Positions 1-7,181 of a DNA stretch of 11,337 nucleotides are shown one piece after another; within the stretch, counting starts at the first letter, position 1; every line of letters begins with the position of its first letter. The DNA comes from Geminicoccaceae bacterium (lineage in GTDB: Bacteria > Pseudomonadota > Alphaproteobacteria > Geminicoccales > Geminicoccaceae): the NCBI GenBank assembly GCA_020446285.1, contig JAGREZ010000100.1, positions 1 through 11,337 of the forward strand, written 5' to 3'. The notes beneath the pieces are model-generated. The model was not told the origin of the DNA and ran no database searches. It saw only the letters and a program-made list of their open reading frames with translations. Position numbers and translations under genes: made by a program.

Positions 1-1
1 T

Positions 2-628
2 GGCGAGCCTGAAGGTGTGGCCGCCGCCGAGACCTCGAACAATGCCGACACCGCTTCCGCGCTGATCCCTGCACTGACACTCGGCATCCCCGGAACGGCC
101 GTGGCCGCGGTCATGCTCGGCGGGCTTCTCGTCCACGGATTGCAGCCCGGACCGATGCTCTTTCGCGACAATCCGGACATCGTCTTCGGCTTCATGTGGC
201 AGTTCCTCTTCGGCGCCATCCTGCTCGTCCTTCTGGGCGGCTCGCTCGCCACCAACAGCTTTGCCCGGCTCCTCAACCTGCCGCGGCCGCTGCTCGGATC
301 GGTGATCATCGTGCTGATGCTGATCGGTGTCTATTCGATCCACGGACGCATGTTCGACGTCTATCTGATGCTCGGATTCGGGGCCATCGGCTATGTCATG
401 GACAAGCTGAACTATCCGCTGCCACCAGTCGTGCTGGGGCTCATTCTGGGCGGTTTCGCCGAGGAAAACCTGCGCCTCGCGCTTCGTATCGGCCGCGGCG
501 ACTGGACAGTGCTCTTCGCCAACACAACAAGCCTCGTCCTCGTCGCACTCACCGTGGCGGTCGTCGTCGGCCCCATCATCAAGCGCCGCTTCGTCGACAG
601 CCGCAAGACGCCCGAGGCGGAAGGCTGA
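2..628 (+). CDS. tctA: TctA-family tripartite tricarboxylate transporter permease, C-terminal part (5' truncated by window edge)
   Basis: This is the large membrane subunit of a tripartite tricarboxylate (TTT) transporter, which imports organic acids across the inner membrane with a TctB small subunit and a periplasmic TctC receptor. The frame is open from base 2, and the conserved TctA stretch around A-L-T-L-G-I-P-G (bases about 77-105) lies just inside the window. A GTG at base 17 is therefore internal and the real start is upstream. About 208 residues remain of a family usually near 500. They contain several hydrophobic helices (for example around bases 110-140, 200-240, 290-330, 430-460 and 520-580) and end in a basic, soluble tail. 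The stop is 3 bases from the next ATG, so the two genes are probably co-transcribed. The substrate cannot be told from the sequence. Confidence 0.9.
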   Translation, partial: GEPEGVAAAETSNNADTASALIPALTLGIPGTAVAAVMLGGLLVHGLQPGPMLFRDNPDIVFGFMWQFLFGAILLVLLGGSLATNSFARLLNLPRPLLGSVIIVLMLIGVYSIHGRMFDVYLMLGFGAIGYVMDKLNYPLPPVVLGLILGGFAEENLRLALRIGRGDWTVLFANTTSLVLVALTVAVVVGPIIKRRFVDSRKTPEAEG

Positions 629-631
629 GCC

Positions 632-1567
632 ATGGCCGGGACCGGTCCCCATCATGCGGTACGCGAAGACTGGCTAGCTCTGGCCTGCGAGGACGTGATC
701 GCACCCGGACAACCCATTCTCGATGCCCATCACCATCTGTGGGACCGGCCCGAAGGTCGTTACCGCGCCACCGAGTTTCGTGGCGACGTCGAAGCGGGAC
801 ATGACGTGCGTGCCAGCATCTGCGTCCAGTGCCGCACCGGCTATCGCCCTGGCGGCCCGACTGCCATGCAGCCGGTGGGTGAAGTGGAAACGATCCTCGA
901 CTGGTGCCGGGATCAGCCCCTGTACCCTGCGGGGATCGTCGCTTTCGCCGACCTGCAACTGGGCACCGGAGTCCGGCCCGTACTGGAAGCCCTCATCCTT
1001 GCAGGTGACGGCCATGTGCGCGGCATCCGCAATACGACCGCCTATCATCCCGATCCGGTCGTCCGCTCGAACCCCCGGCCCGCACCCGATGGGCTGTTGC
1101 GCAGTGACGCATTCCGTGAAGGCTGCACCCTGTTGAACGAACACGGGCTCTGCCTCGATATCTGGGCCTATCGGACACAGCTGGCCGAAGTGGTGGAGCT
1201 GGCACGGGCGCTGCCGGATCTGACTATCATCGTGGATCATTGCGGCGGCCCGCTGGGCGTCGGCCCATTCAGACGCGAGGATCCGGAGAACTTTCGGGCC
1301 TGGCGTGATTCACTGGCAAGCGTTGCCGAATTGCCGAACACCCGCATCAAGATCGGCGGCTTCGGTCTCTCGGTCATGGGCTACAGCTACGCCGACGAAG
1401 CCACCCCTCCCCATTCACGCGATCTTGCCGCCGACTGCGAACCGTTCGTCGTCATCACGGAATCGGACAGCGGCAGCATTCTCAAGGCCGAGTTTCCCCC
1501 GGAACTCGACATCGTCGGCGCCCCCATGTTTGCGCATGGCAACGATCAATCGAAGACCACAACCTGA
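632..1567 (+). CDS. Amidohydrolase (lactonase-like, Amidohydro_2 type) with its C-terminus replaced; probably non-functional
   Basis: The first 270 or so residues match metal-dependent TIM-barrel hydrolases of the 2-pyrone-4,6-dicarboxylate lactonase / L-rhamnonolactonase-like group. Seen are D-A-H-H-H-L-W-D at residues 31-38, V-D-H-C-G-G-P near 201-207 and K-I-G-G near 240-243. ATG 632 has a GGAAGG ribosome site inside the end of tctA, and the 3-base gap suggests one operon. In this family the chain should continue after the A-A-D-x-x-P-F stretch (residues 267-272) with a segment like F-E-S-N-F-P-V-D, holding a conserved acidic residue, and then final barrel helices. Here residues 273-311 look unrelated, and no such motif appears in any frame before base 1650. 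I infer a gene truncated by an insertion. Its substrate was probably a lactone or ring-derived acid linked to the adjacent transporter, but that is a guess from context. Confidence 0.85.
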   Translation: MAGTGPHHAVREDWLALACEDVIAPGQPILDAHHHLWDRPEGRYRATEFRGDVEAGHDVRASICVQCRTGYRPGGPTAMQPVGEVETILDWCRDQPLYPAGIVAFADLQLGTGVRPVLEALILAGDGHVRGIRNTTAYHPDPVVRSNPRPAPDGLLRSDAFREGCTLLNEHGLCLDIWAYRTQLAEVVELARALPDLTIIVDHCGGPLGVGPFRREDPENFRAWRDSLASVAELPNTRIKIGGFGLSVMGYSYADEATPPHSRDLAADCEPFVVITESDSGSILKAEFPPELDIVGAPMFAHGNDQSKTTT

Positions 1568-1574
1568 TCTTCGA
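1550..1574. terminator. Inverted repeat over the amidohydrolase stop, possible bidirectional terminator
   Basis: TCGAAGA (1550-1556) and TCTTCGA (1568-1574) form a perfect 7-bp stem with an 11-base loop that contains the TGA of the truncated amidohydrolase. The element lies between two convergent genes. No strong T-run follows on either strand, so termination is only a possibility. A second short palindrome, CGCTCCGGAGCG, sits at 1605-1616. Confidence 0.3.
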
Positions 1575-1648
1575 CGGTCGTTTCAACGAATGCAGCCGTT
1601 ATCTCGCTCCGGAGCGGATCAATCGTCCAACCCGTCAGGAATGCGTTG

Positions 1649-4600
1649 CTATGTGAGATGTCGAAGGCGCTCGGCGACGGCATCTGGGGTTTTCAGCACA
1701 TCCGCCGCCGGAATTCGGATAACGGTGTAACCGGCAGCTTCAGCGACCTTATCCCGGATTGCATCTTCCTGAAACCGATCGTTCTCGCAATGTGTGATAC
1801 CATCAACTTCAAGGTCATACCTGTTCCCCGAAGGCGAGACATGGACGAAATCCAATCGGTACGGCGCCTGATCCTTGTGCCGATATAGTGGAACCTCTTC
1901 ACGGTATTCGAAACCCAGCTTGTCCAGGATACCGGCGAAGGCAGTCTCGGCTTCGCTTCTCGGTGTTGGTCTCCCTGTTTTCCTGTCGGCCAGCTGGCGA
2001 GCGTAGTCGGCGAGTTCCTTCAGCGCCCCGCCCGCAGCCAAGCAGCTTCCTGCATCGCCAACAACATACAATGCAGCCCGCGCTCGCGTGACGGCAACAT
2101 TGAGAAGTTCGTCGGAGTGTGCCGCGAACCGAACCAGGCTCTTCTTCATACCCTTGGCGACGACCGGAGAAAATATCATCACATCGCATTCGCTCCCCTG
2201 GAACGCATGCGCGGTTCCGACAGTCACACGTTTCTGATGAGACGACCACCAGGATCGTGCCGACAGCATTCTCACGATCAAGTCAGCCTGCAATCGGAAC
2301 GGTGTGACCACGCCAATCGTGGTGCCGCCATCGCCCAGTTGGTCCAGAACGGACTGGACGAGGCTCACAACGGCCTGTGCTTCCGTTTCGTTTGCCGCGC
2401 TCCTGTCGGTTCGGGTGAGAATTCCATCGACATGTTGCCACGTCATGCCTGCGTGGAGGCCATCGAAAACAGTTTCTGCGGCGGTCCGCGCAACGAGACG
2501 GTCGGCATAAAATGCCATGTTGGAAAACCCGATGATGTCCGGATGACAGCGGTAGTGCTGGGAAAGCAGAAATTCGTCATCATCCCGTTCCACTGCGCTG
2601 CTTGCCGCGATGTCATAGGCGGACCGAGTGATCGGGGAGAAATTCACCAAGAGGTCTGATGCATCCGACTTGTCCGCCACATGGGTTTCCTGATTCGGCG
2701 TAACTCCGGGGATGTGCCGCAACTGCTTTGGATCCCCCACAAACACGGCCCGTTTGGCCCGAAAAAGGAGTGGCAGAACCGATGCGAAATCGCACTGGCT
2801 GGCTTCGTCGATCACGACGCAATCAAACAGGCCCGGCTCGAAGGGAACCGCCGCCCCCACCGACAGGTTCGTGGTAATCCATATGGGCAGACCATCCAGG
2901 ACCGTTTGGGCGCTTTGGCGATACCCGTCAAAGAACGCCTTGTTCTTCCGTTCACCCTTGAGCCATCGATCAACATGGTCGAAATACCGGTCCGCTGCAT
3001 CCTTCAGGCTCCCTGCCTTGCTGGAAAGCCTGTCCGACCAGGCGGCGCGGAACAGGGCTTTGCCCGCCGCCATCCTCCGATTCTCAACATCGTCCAGTTC
3101 GGGAAATATGGCTTCCGCAGTCCGCAAGGCCCCCAAGCGGGCTTCGGCTTCCTGACGCAGGCCATGCGAACGAACCCAATTGCAGTGCTGTTCCAGCCAC
3201 AAGGCAGCAAGGCTCAGGCCCTCTGCCGAACTACGCCCCGCCTCGGGAAACGCATGGTTCTGGATTGCGGCGGGCAGCTTCCCATACAGATCACGGAGGC
3301 TGGTCTCTATCCCCTCCAGCAGTCTCGCACCCATCAACAGTTTGAGGATGGCGAAGAGCAGACCGGCGGGTTCCTTACCCGTCCAGCGCCTCAGCTTGCC
3401 GACAATGCGCCGTAACGCAGTGGTATCGATAGGGCCGGGTTTTTCCTGATCAAGATGCTCGACCCATATTGGCGGCAGGGTGGAAGAGATTTGCCTCTCG
3501 TTCGCCAATGCACATTCGATGTCGGCCTGGGCGCTGCGGTTGGCATCCAGTTCCCGCTGCAATCCGTCGCGTTCCAGAGACAGTGCTTCCAGCTGGCGCA
3601 AGAGGTCGGGAACCCGGGATTGCCCATCCGCCGAGACAAGATGCCCCAACTTCTCCGCCATGTCCGTTCGCGTTTTCTGAAAGGCCTGCCGGTTGCCAAG
3701 CCGGAACGTAAAATCGCCGATGCCTTCCATGAGGTCGGCAACACGGCGTCGGACCTCATCGAGGGGCTTGTTGTTGTTGCTGGCGAGTAACACGCTCTCT
3801 CCTGCGGCAATGCAGTTCGCCAGAATATTCACCACCACTTGAGACTTCCCGGTGCCTGGCGGCCCCGTAATCACCGTCAACGGGGACGACAAGGCACGGT
3901 CAACCGCATCAGACTGCTGCCGGTTCATCGCAGAAACTTCAAACCGGAGCGGTCTGGCTTCGGGCTCCCGAAGAGATTTCAACATCGGATCGAGAACTGC
4001 CCCCAGGGCGGTATCCGGGATTTTGGGCAGCATGAACCTGGATTGGTCAATGAACCGGCTCAACTCGTACCGCAGCCGGTACTTGGCGCCGCTAACGTTG
4101 CACACGAAAAGGATCGGGGTCTTGGACCACTGCCGCCCGTTGGTTCGTTGGGGCATGGGGTCCAGCATGCTGTCGGTCAGCAGGCCATCTGGAATATCCA
4201 GCGCGGTGGCAGCGGCCCCAAACCGGGCATCAAACGCGCCAAAATCTCCCGTCAGCTCTCTGCAGAGCAGGTCAACCTCATCGCGAGACAGACCCGTTTC
4301 TTCCAACAGCAGGCGATTGATCCCCAGGCTTTTCAGAACCGGATGGAGGGAATAGGCAGTCTCTCCGCCGTCATCCCGCCTACGGACATCCACCTCGATA
4401 AAGAACAACGGAGAGATATAGCCGTCCTCGTGAAGGCGCAGAGGGTAGCCGTAATGAAGGCGGGACGTGTTTTCGAGAAATTGATCGACAGCACTGTCCT
4501 CGGAAGAGACAACGACCTCGGCGGCGTTAGGGCCGAATAGCGGCTCTTCACCGCGCCACGGGGCGATGAACTTGGCCCCGGCCTGATTGCGGCGCAGCCT

Positions 4601-4675
4601 CAATCCCCCCAGAGACTCCTCGTCAATACATCGGACCAGGAACTCGGCCAGACGGGGAAAATCTCTCAACTGCAT
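1649..4675 (-). CDS. UPF1-like superfamily 1 helicase with C-terminal Vsr/DUF559-like nuclease domain (candidate defence protein)
   Basis: A protein of about 1008 residues from ATG 4675. The frame also opens at GTG 4732 or ATG 4705, but none of the three has a clear ribosome site and the extra residues look non-coding. The helicase core is complete: Q-motif-like N-R-Q-Q near 251, Walker A G-P-P-G-T-G-K-S 271-278, Walker B D-E-A-S 623-626, G-D-P-K-Q-L near 647, Y-R-C-H-P near 708, A-F-Q-G-S-E near 824 and V-T-R-A-R 862-866. Between Walker A and Walker B is a long helical insert, with a likely coiled coil near 350-390, as in UPF1-like enzymes. The last 100 residues carry E (908/910), R-L-D-F (D942), L-E-V-D-G (E956, D958) and H962, the pattern of Vsr/DUF559-type PD-(D/E)XK nucleases. 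The first 240 or so residues match nothing I recognise. Cytoplasmic ATP-driven nucleic-acid unwinding coupled to cleavage is the expected activity. A defence role is inferred from the architecture and the island-like setting. Confidence 0.85.
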   Translation of the reverse strand: MQLRDFPRLAEFLVRCIDEESLGGLRLRRNQAGAKFIAPWRGEEPLFGPNAAEVVVSSEDSAVDQFLENTSRLHYGYPLRLHEDGYISPLFFIEVDVRRRDDGGETAYSLHPVLKSLGINRLLLEETGLSRDEVDLLCRELTGDFGAFDARFGAAATALDIPDGLLTDSMLDPMPQRTNGRQWSKTPILFVCNVSGAKYRLRYELSRFIDQSRFMLPKIPDTALGAVLDPMLKSLREPEARPLRFEVSAMNRQQSDAVDRALSSPLTVITGPPGTGKSQVVVNILANCIAAGESVLLASNNNKPLDEVRRRVADLMEGIGDFTFRLGNRQAFQKTRTDMAEKLGHLVSADGQSRVPDLLRQLEALSLERDGLQRELDANRSAQADIECALANERQISSTLPPIWVEHLDQEKPGPIDTTALRRIVGKLRRWTGKEPAGLLFAILKLLMGARLLEGIETSLRDLYGKLPAAIQNHAFPEAGRSSAEGLSLAALWLEQHCNWVRSHGLRQEAEARLGALRTAEAIFPELDDVENRRMAAGKALFRAAWSDRLSSKAGSLKDAADRYFDHVDRWLKGERKNKAFFDGYRQSAQTVLDGLPIWITTNLSVGAAVPFEPGLFDCVVIDEASQCDFASVLPLLFRAKRAVFVGDPKQLRHIPGVTPNQETHVADKSDASDLLVNFSPITRSAYDIAASSAVERDDDEFLLSQHYRCHPDIIGFSNMAFYADRLVARTAAETVFDGLHAGMTWQHVDGILTRTDRSAANETEAQAVVSLVQSVLDQLGDGGTTIGVVTPFRLQADLIVRMLSARSWWSSHQKRVTVGTAHAFQGSECDVMIFSPVVAKGMKKSLVRFAAHSDELLNVAVTRARAALYVVGDAGSCLAAGGALKELADYARQLADRKTGRPTPRSEAETAFAGILDKLGFEYREEVPLYRHKDQAPYRLDFVHVSPSGNRYDLEVDGITHCENDRFQEDAIRDKVAEAAGYTVIRIPAADVLKTPDAVAERLRHLT

Positions 4676-4863
4676 ATGCTGTCTCACAACAATTGGCGGC
4701 CCCATGCTCGCACGGCGGCCCGACAATTCCACGGCAGCGACTCGTCAACCGGTGTCGTCCCATGATCATCAAGATCAGGCTGCCTGTATGGGTGTTTCAT
4801 CGCAACTCGAGATCATATTGGAGTTGCATTTCAAAAATGTGAATCTGGAGGTTACAGCGCCCC

Positions 4864-4898
4864 CGCGACAATAAAAGAATTCATGCCGAAAAGTCGCG
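4864..4898. repeat. Inverted repeat CGCGAC / GTCGCG in the divergent promoter region
   Basis: CGCGAC (4864-4869) and GTCGCG (4893-4898) are perfect 6-bp arms separated by 23 AT-rich bases that include AATAAAAGAATTC. The spacing between arm centres is near three helical turns, which would suit a dimeric regulator, but arms this short can arise by chance. Confidence 0.35.
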
Positions 4899-4899
4899 A

Positions 4900-4923
4900 A
4901 AATCAATTGTAAATCAAATTGTT
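4900..4923. repeat. Tandem near-repeat AAATCAATTGT / AAATCAAATTGTT
   Basis: Two adjacent copies, 4900-4910 and 4911-4923, differ by one inserted A and one extra T. Each contains AATTG, and the first holds the palindrome CAATTG. The pair directly follows the CGCGAC/GTCGCG arms and lies 74-97 bases upstream of the ATG at 4997, a position suited to regulator binding. The function is inferred. Confidence 0.35.
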
Positions 4924-4996
4924 ACAGTCGCCCATATTTGATCCGGACCGGCTGATCTGGTAGAATTTGCTTCCATCAGCAAAGGGCCTGCATCCA

Positions 4997-6052
4997 ATGC
5001 GCGACCGCAAGAAAACCAGCCGTCCGGCAACGGTGACGAAACACAGTAGCGGCACGATGTCCGCGAGTGATTCCCCTTGTGACAGGCAGGGGGCCGGATG
5101 CGGATATCTGACCCGCCGCGCGGCGCTGACGATGGCTGGTGCCGGCGTGCCGGCTGCGGCTTGGCTCAGCACCTCATCGCCGGCCTCTTCTTCCCCGCTT
5201 GCCCAGCTGGAAAGAGAACTGGTGCAAGCGATGGATGAGTACGAGTGGTGGGACGAGCGGTTGCTGCAAATCAATTCCGCCATTCCCTTGGACCTTTCCG
5301 AGCGTCTGTCACCGGGCGATGATGCGGCAAAGGCTGCCGTCGACGAATGGTGCCGCCTGAATGGTCAGGACTACGCCGAAAGAAAGGCAAACGAGGCCCT
5401 GAAGCAGAAATGGGCGGCATCCAGAGGAATCTGTGCGGAGGTCGCGACCGATCTGGCCGGACTCATGGTTCAGGCGCAAGCCCTTGCTATCCGCACCGTG
5501 TACTTTGACCCCGAACTGTTGCCCCGATTGATGGACAGGTTCATTCTCGGACTCGGTCTCCTCGGCCCGGCGGTGGTACGCCACGCCGCTTCGGATGCCG
5601 GGCTTATCGCGGCCTGCGACGCCTGGAACGCAGCCCTGGACGAGGTGAAGTCCGCCCTCAGAGCTGTCGACGAGATTGACATCCCCGACTGGGCGCGTGG
5701 CCGCCTCTGGGTTTCCAACCCCGAGCTGCATCGCGCCATCATCAATGAACAGGACCGCACCGGCTATCGGGCTGCGAGGGAGCGCTATCTTGCCACATGG
5801 GAACGTGTCGAACCGATTGAGGACGTGGTGCCATTGATGACAGCCTCCAGCGTCTCGGGGCTGAGGGCGCAGGCCTCCACCCTCATGCACGAGCTTCATT
5901 TTCTGGGCAAGATGCAGCACCCCATATTCGTGGCGTCACGAACCGGCATGGCTCTGGTCCGGGGACTGGAGCGCCTCGGCGCGCGCCGGACTGTCGATCT
6001 TCATGAATGGTGGGAAACCGAAGCCGACCACCCACCGATCCCGATACAGTAA
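4997..6052 (+). CDS. Hypothetical protein with twin-arginine-like signal, mostly helical
   Basis: I do not recognise the family. ATG 4997 has AAAGGG about 10 bases upstream, giving 351 residues. TTG 4967 lacks a ribosome site, and ATG 5057 would give a shorter N-region more usual for a Tat signal. Near the N-terminus, L-T-R-R-A-A-L-T (twin Arg at 40-41) is followed by a weakly hydrophobic, Ala/Gly-rich stretch to about residue 57 and then a Ser-rich segment. This resembles a Tat signal without the consensus Phe. The rest is rich in Glu, Arg, Leu, Ala and Trp, with E-Y-E-W-W-D-E near 80, and looks like helical bundles without cysteine clusters or obvious catalytic motifs. It is transcribed away from the helicase from a shared intergenic region. 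It could be exported, or the RR could be coincidental and the protein cytoplasmic. The reverse-strand frame over 5309-5920 looks like a shadow. Confidence 0.65.
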   Translation: MRDRKKTSRPATVTKHSSGTMSASDSPCDRQGAGCGYLTRRAALTMAGAGVPAAAWLSTSSPASSSPLAQLERELVQAMDEYEWWDERLLQINSAIPLDLSERLSPGDDAAKAAVDEWCRLNGQDYAERKANEALKQKWAASRGICAEVATDLAGLMVQAQALAIRTVYFDPELLPRLMDRFILGLGLLGPAVVRHAASDAGLIAACDAWNAALDEVKSALRAVDEIDIPDWARGRLWVSNPELHRAIINEQDRTGYRAARERYLATWERVEPIEDVVPLMTASSVSGLRAQASTLMHELHFLGKMQHPIFVASRTGMALVRGLERLGARRTVDLHEWWETEADHPPIPIQ

Positions 6053-6061
6053 GCCCCCTCA

Positions 6062-6098
6062 CCACCCCTCAATCTTTCCATTCGATTCACAGGGGTGG
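6062..6098. terminator. Inverted repeat CCACCCCT / AGGGGTGG, possible terminator at the island's right side
   Basis: CCACCCCT (6062-6069) and AGGGGTGG (6091-6098) are perfect 8-bp arms with a 21-base loop, 10 bases after the stop of the Tat-signal gene and ahead of the convergent DUF3500 stop. The GC-rich stem fits a terminator, but no T-run follows on either strand, so it may instead be a recombination or end-related repeat. Confidence 0.4.
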
Positions 6099-6176
6099 CG
6101 GCTGGATGAGACGCTGGAGACAGAACTGGATGCGGCGGGGCGGACCAACCGGGTGTGCTCCACGCAGACTCTCTGA
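6069..6176 (+). pseudogene. Possible 3' remnant of a broken + strand gene
   Basis: This frame ends at TGA 6174-6176 and reads as a plausible protein tail: G-W-R-L-D-E-T-L-E-T-E-L-D-A-A-G-R, then a short polar end. It has no start of its own and runs back only into the inverted repeat and the end of the Tat-signal gene. The composition resembles the C-terminus of a normal soluble enzyme. I infer that it may be the last 30 or so codons of a gene lost at insertion. The family is not recognised, and it could be chance open frame. Confidence 0.25.
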
Positions 6177-6193
6177 ACGCGAAGCCGTCCCCT

Positions 6194-7147
6194 TCAATGC
6201 GCCTGATGAAAATGCTCCGCCAGCGGGTCGATGCGTAGCTGTGAGCGGGGATTGTGCCAGACGGAGTGGCAGTGGTTGGCGTTGTTCTGGCTGTTTTCGT
6301 ATTCGATGATGAAGGTGGGGCCGCTCAATCGGTAATAGTGCCCGATGCCCGGTTCCAGCGAACCGGCCCAGGCGAAGCGGATTTCCTCCAGTCCCGCTTC
6401 GCGGATCCGTTTTTCTTCGAGAATTGCCTGGTCCCGGTCCAGATTGCCCAGATAGAGGTCCAGCAAGCCCTCGATGCGCCTGCGGCTTTCCGCAGCGACA
6501 TCGGCCCAGCCAACGCCCGCAGGCGTCATGAGTTCACGTTCGCGACCCGGACCGGTGATGATGTCGCCTGGTGACCGGTCGGCGATGATGGCCCGGCTGC
6601 GCTCCTTGTCGGCGAACCCGTTCACCAGTTCGAAGCCCCGGTCCTCTTCCACCGGCAATACCCGCCAGCCACCATGTTCGTGATCGTCGGGAACCCGTTG
6701 CCGGTTCGCACCGAAGAACATCGGTGTGGTGACGAGGCCCCGTTTCGGGTCGACAATGAAGGTGAGCGACAGGTGGTGCCCCTCGAACCGCCAGCCCCAG
6801 AGCCCGCTTTGTGAAGGCTGGCCAAAGAACGCCAGCGAATAATTCAGCGGATCGCGATAGTCCCGGCGATCCTCGATCTCGCCCAGGATCTTCTCCAGCC
6901 GGGTAATGTCATGCGCCTTGCGCCGGCCCTCGGCGGACAGTCCCGTTTCCACCAGCCGCCAGGTCCGGTCGCGCAGATCCCCGCTCATCTCCCCGAGTGC
7001 CAGACCCGGCCTCTCGCGGGGAACATAGTGCCAGTCACGAACGGTCTCGCCCGCAAGCGGAAGCATCAGCCGCGCCCGCGCGCCCGCATCCGCACTATCG
7101 AGAATCTCCAGAGCCCGCGCCGTCATCCGCCGGATCGCCACTGACAT
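6194..7147 (-). CDS. DUF3500 family protein
   Basis: A 317-residue protein of the DUF3500 family, which has no established function. Typical features are W-R-F-E-G-H-H-L-S-L-T-F near 121-132, T-P-M-F-F-G-A near 142-148, and a C-terminal block containing Y-Y-R-L-S-G-P, E-Y-E-N-S-Q-N-N-A-N-H and H-S-V-W before a His-rich end. There is no signal peptide or membrane segment, so it is probably cytoplasmic. The start ATG 7147 is supported by a strong GGAGGAG ribosome site about 8 bases upstream. The conserved histidines, tryptophan and acidic residues could form a metal or substrate site, but that is speculation. It lies 34 bases downstream of the universal stress gene on the same strand, so the two are probably co-transcribed. 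The length is in the usual range for the family. Confidence 0.85.
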   Translation of the reverse strand: MSVAIRRMTARALEILDSADAGARARLMLPLAGETVRDWHYVPRERPGLALGEMSGDLRDRTWRLVETGLSAEGRRKAHDITRLEKILGEIEDRRDYRDPLNYSLAFFGQPSQSGLWGWRFEGHHLSLTFIVDPKRGLVTTPMFFGANRQRVPDDHEHGGWRVLPVEEDRGFELVNGFADKERSRAIIADRSPGDIITGPGRERELMTPAGVGWADVAAESRRRIEGLLDLYLGNLDRDQAILEEKRIREAGLEEIRFAWAGSLEPGIGHYYRLSGPTFIIEYENSQNNANHCHSVWHNPRSQLRIDPLAEHFHQAH

Positions 7148-7181
7148 GCCGTTTCTCCTCCCCCTTCGGCGTCCGCAAGGC

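Larger units (their letters stand above)
4733..4996. promoter_or_regulatory. AT-rich divergent intergenic region between the helicase and the Tat-signal gene
   Basis: About 260 bases without a convincing gene, clearly richer in A and T than the flanks. It must carry the promoters of both divergent genes. On the - strand, TATGAT (4812-4817 reversed) could be a -10 box for the helicase, but no good -35 sits at normal distance. On the + strand, TTGTAA (4907-4912) is a possible -35 without a clear partner. The repeats listed separately inside it are candidate operator sites. The motif GTTACAG followed by CGCCC or GCGCCC occurs twice in the same direction, from 4851 and from 4921. Confidence 0.45.

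Noticed and set aside
1605..1616. Palindrome CGCTCCGGAGCG
   Set aside because: It has no loop and no T-run, and 12-base GC-rich palindromes are common in this composition.
2681..4540. Several + strand open frames (2681-3415, 3839-4540 and others)
   Set aside because: They are antisense to the helicase, which carries all SF1 motifs in order. Their products lack any motif.
5309..5920. - strand open frame of 203 codons
   Set aside because: It is a shadow of the + strand Tat-signal gene. No ribosome site was seen, and the product has no domain-like pattern.
1401..6070. CCACCCCTC at both ends as a proven attachment or target site
   Set aside because: A 9-mer in GC-rich DNA can recur by chance, and the right copy also forms one arm of a hairpin. 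No integrase or transposase is visible. It is kept only as a hint.
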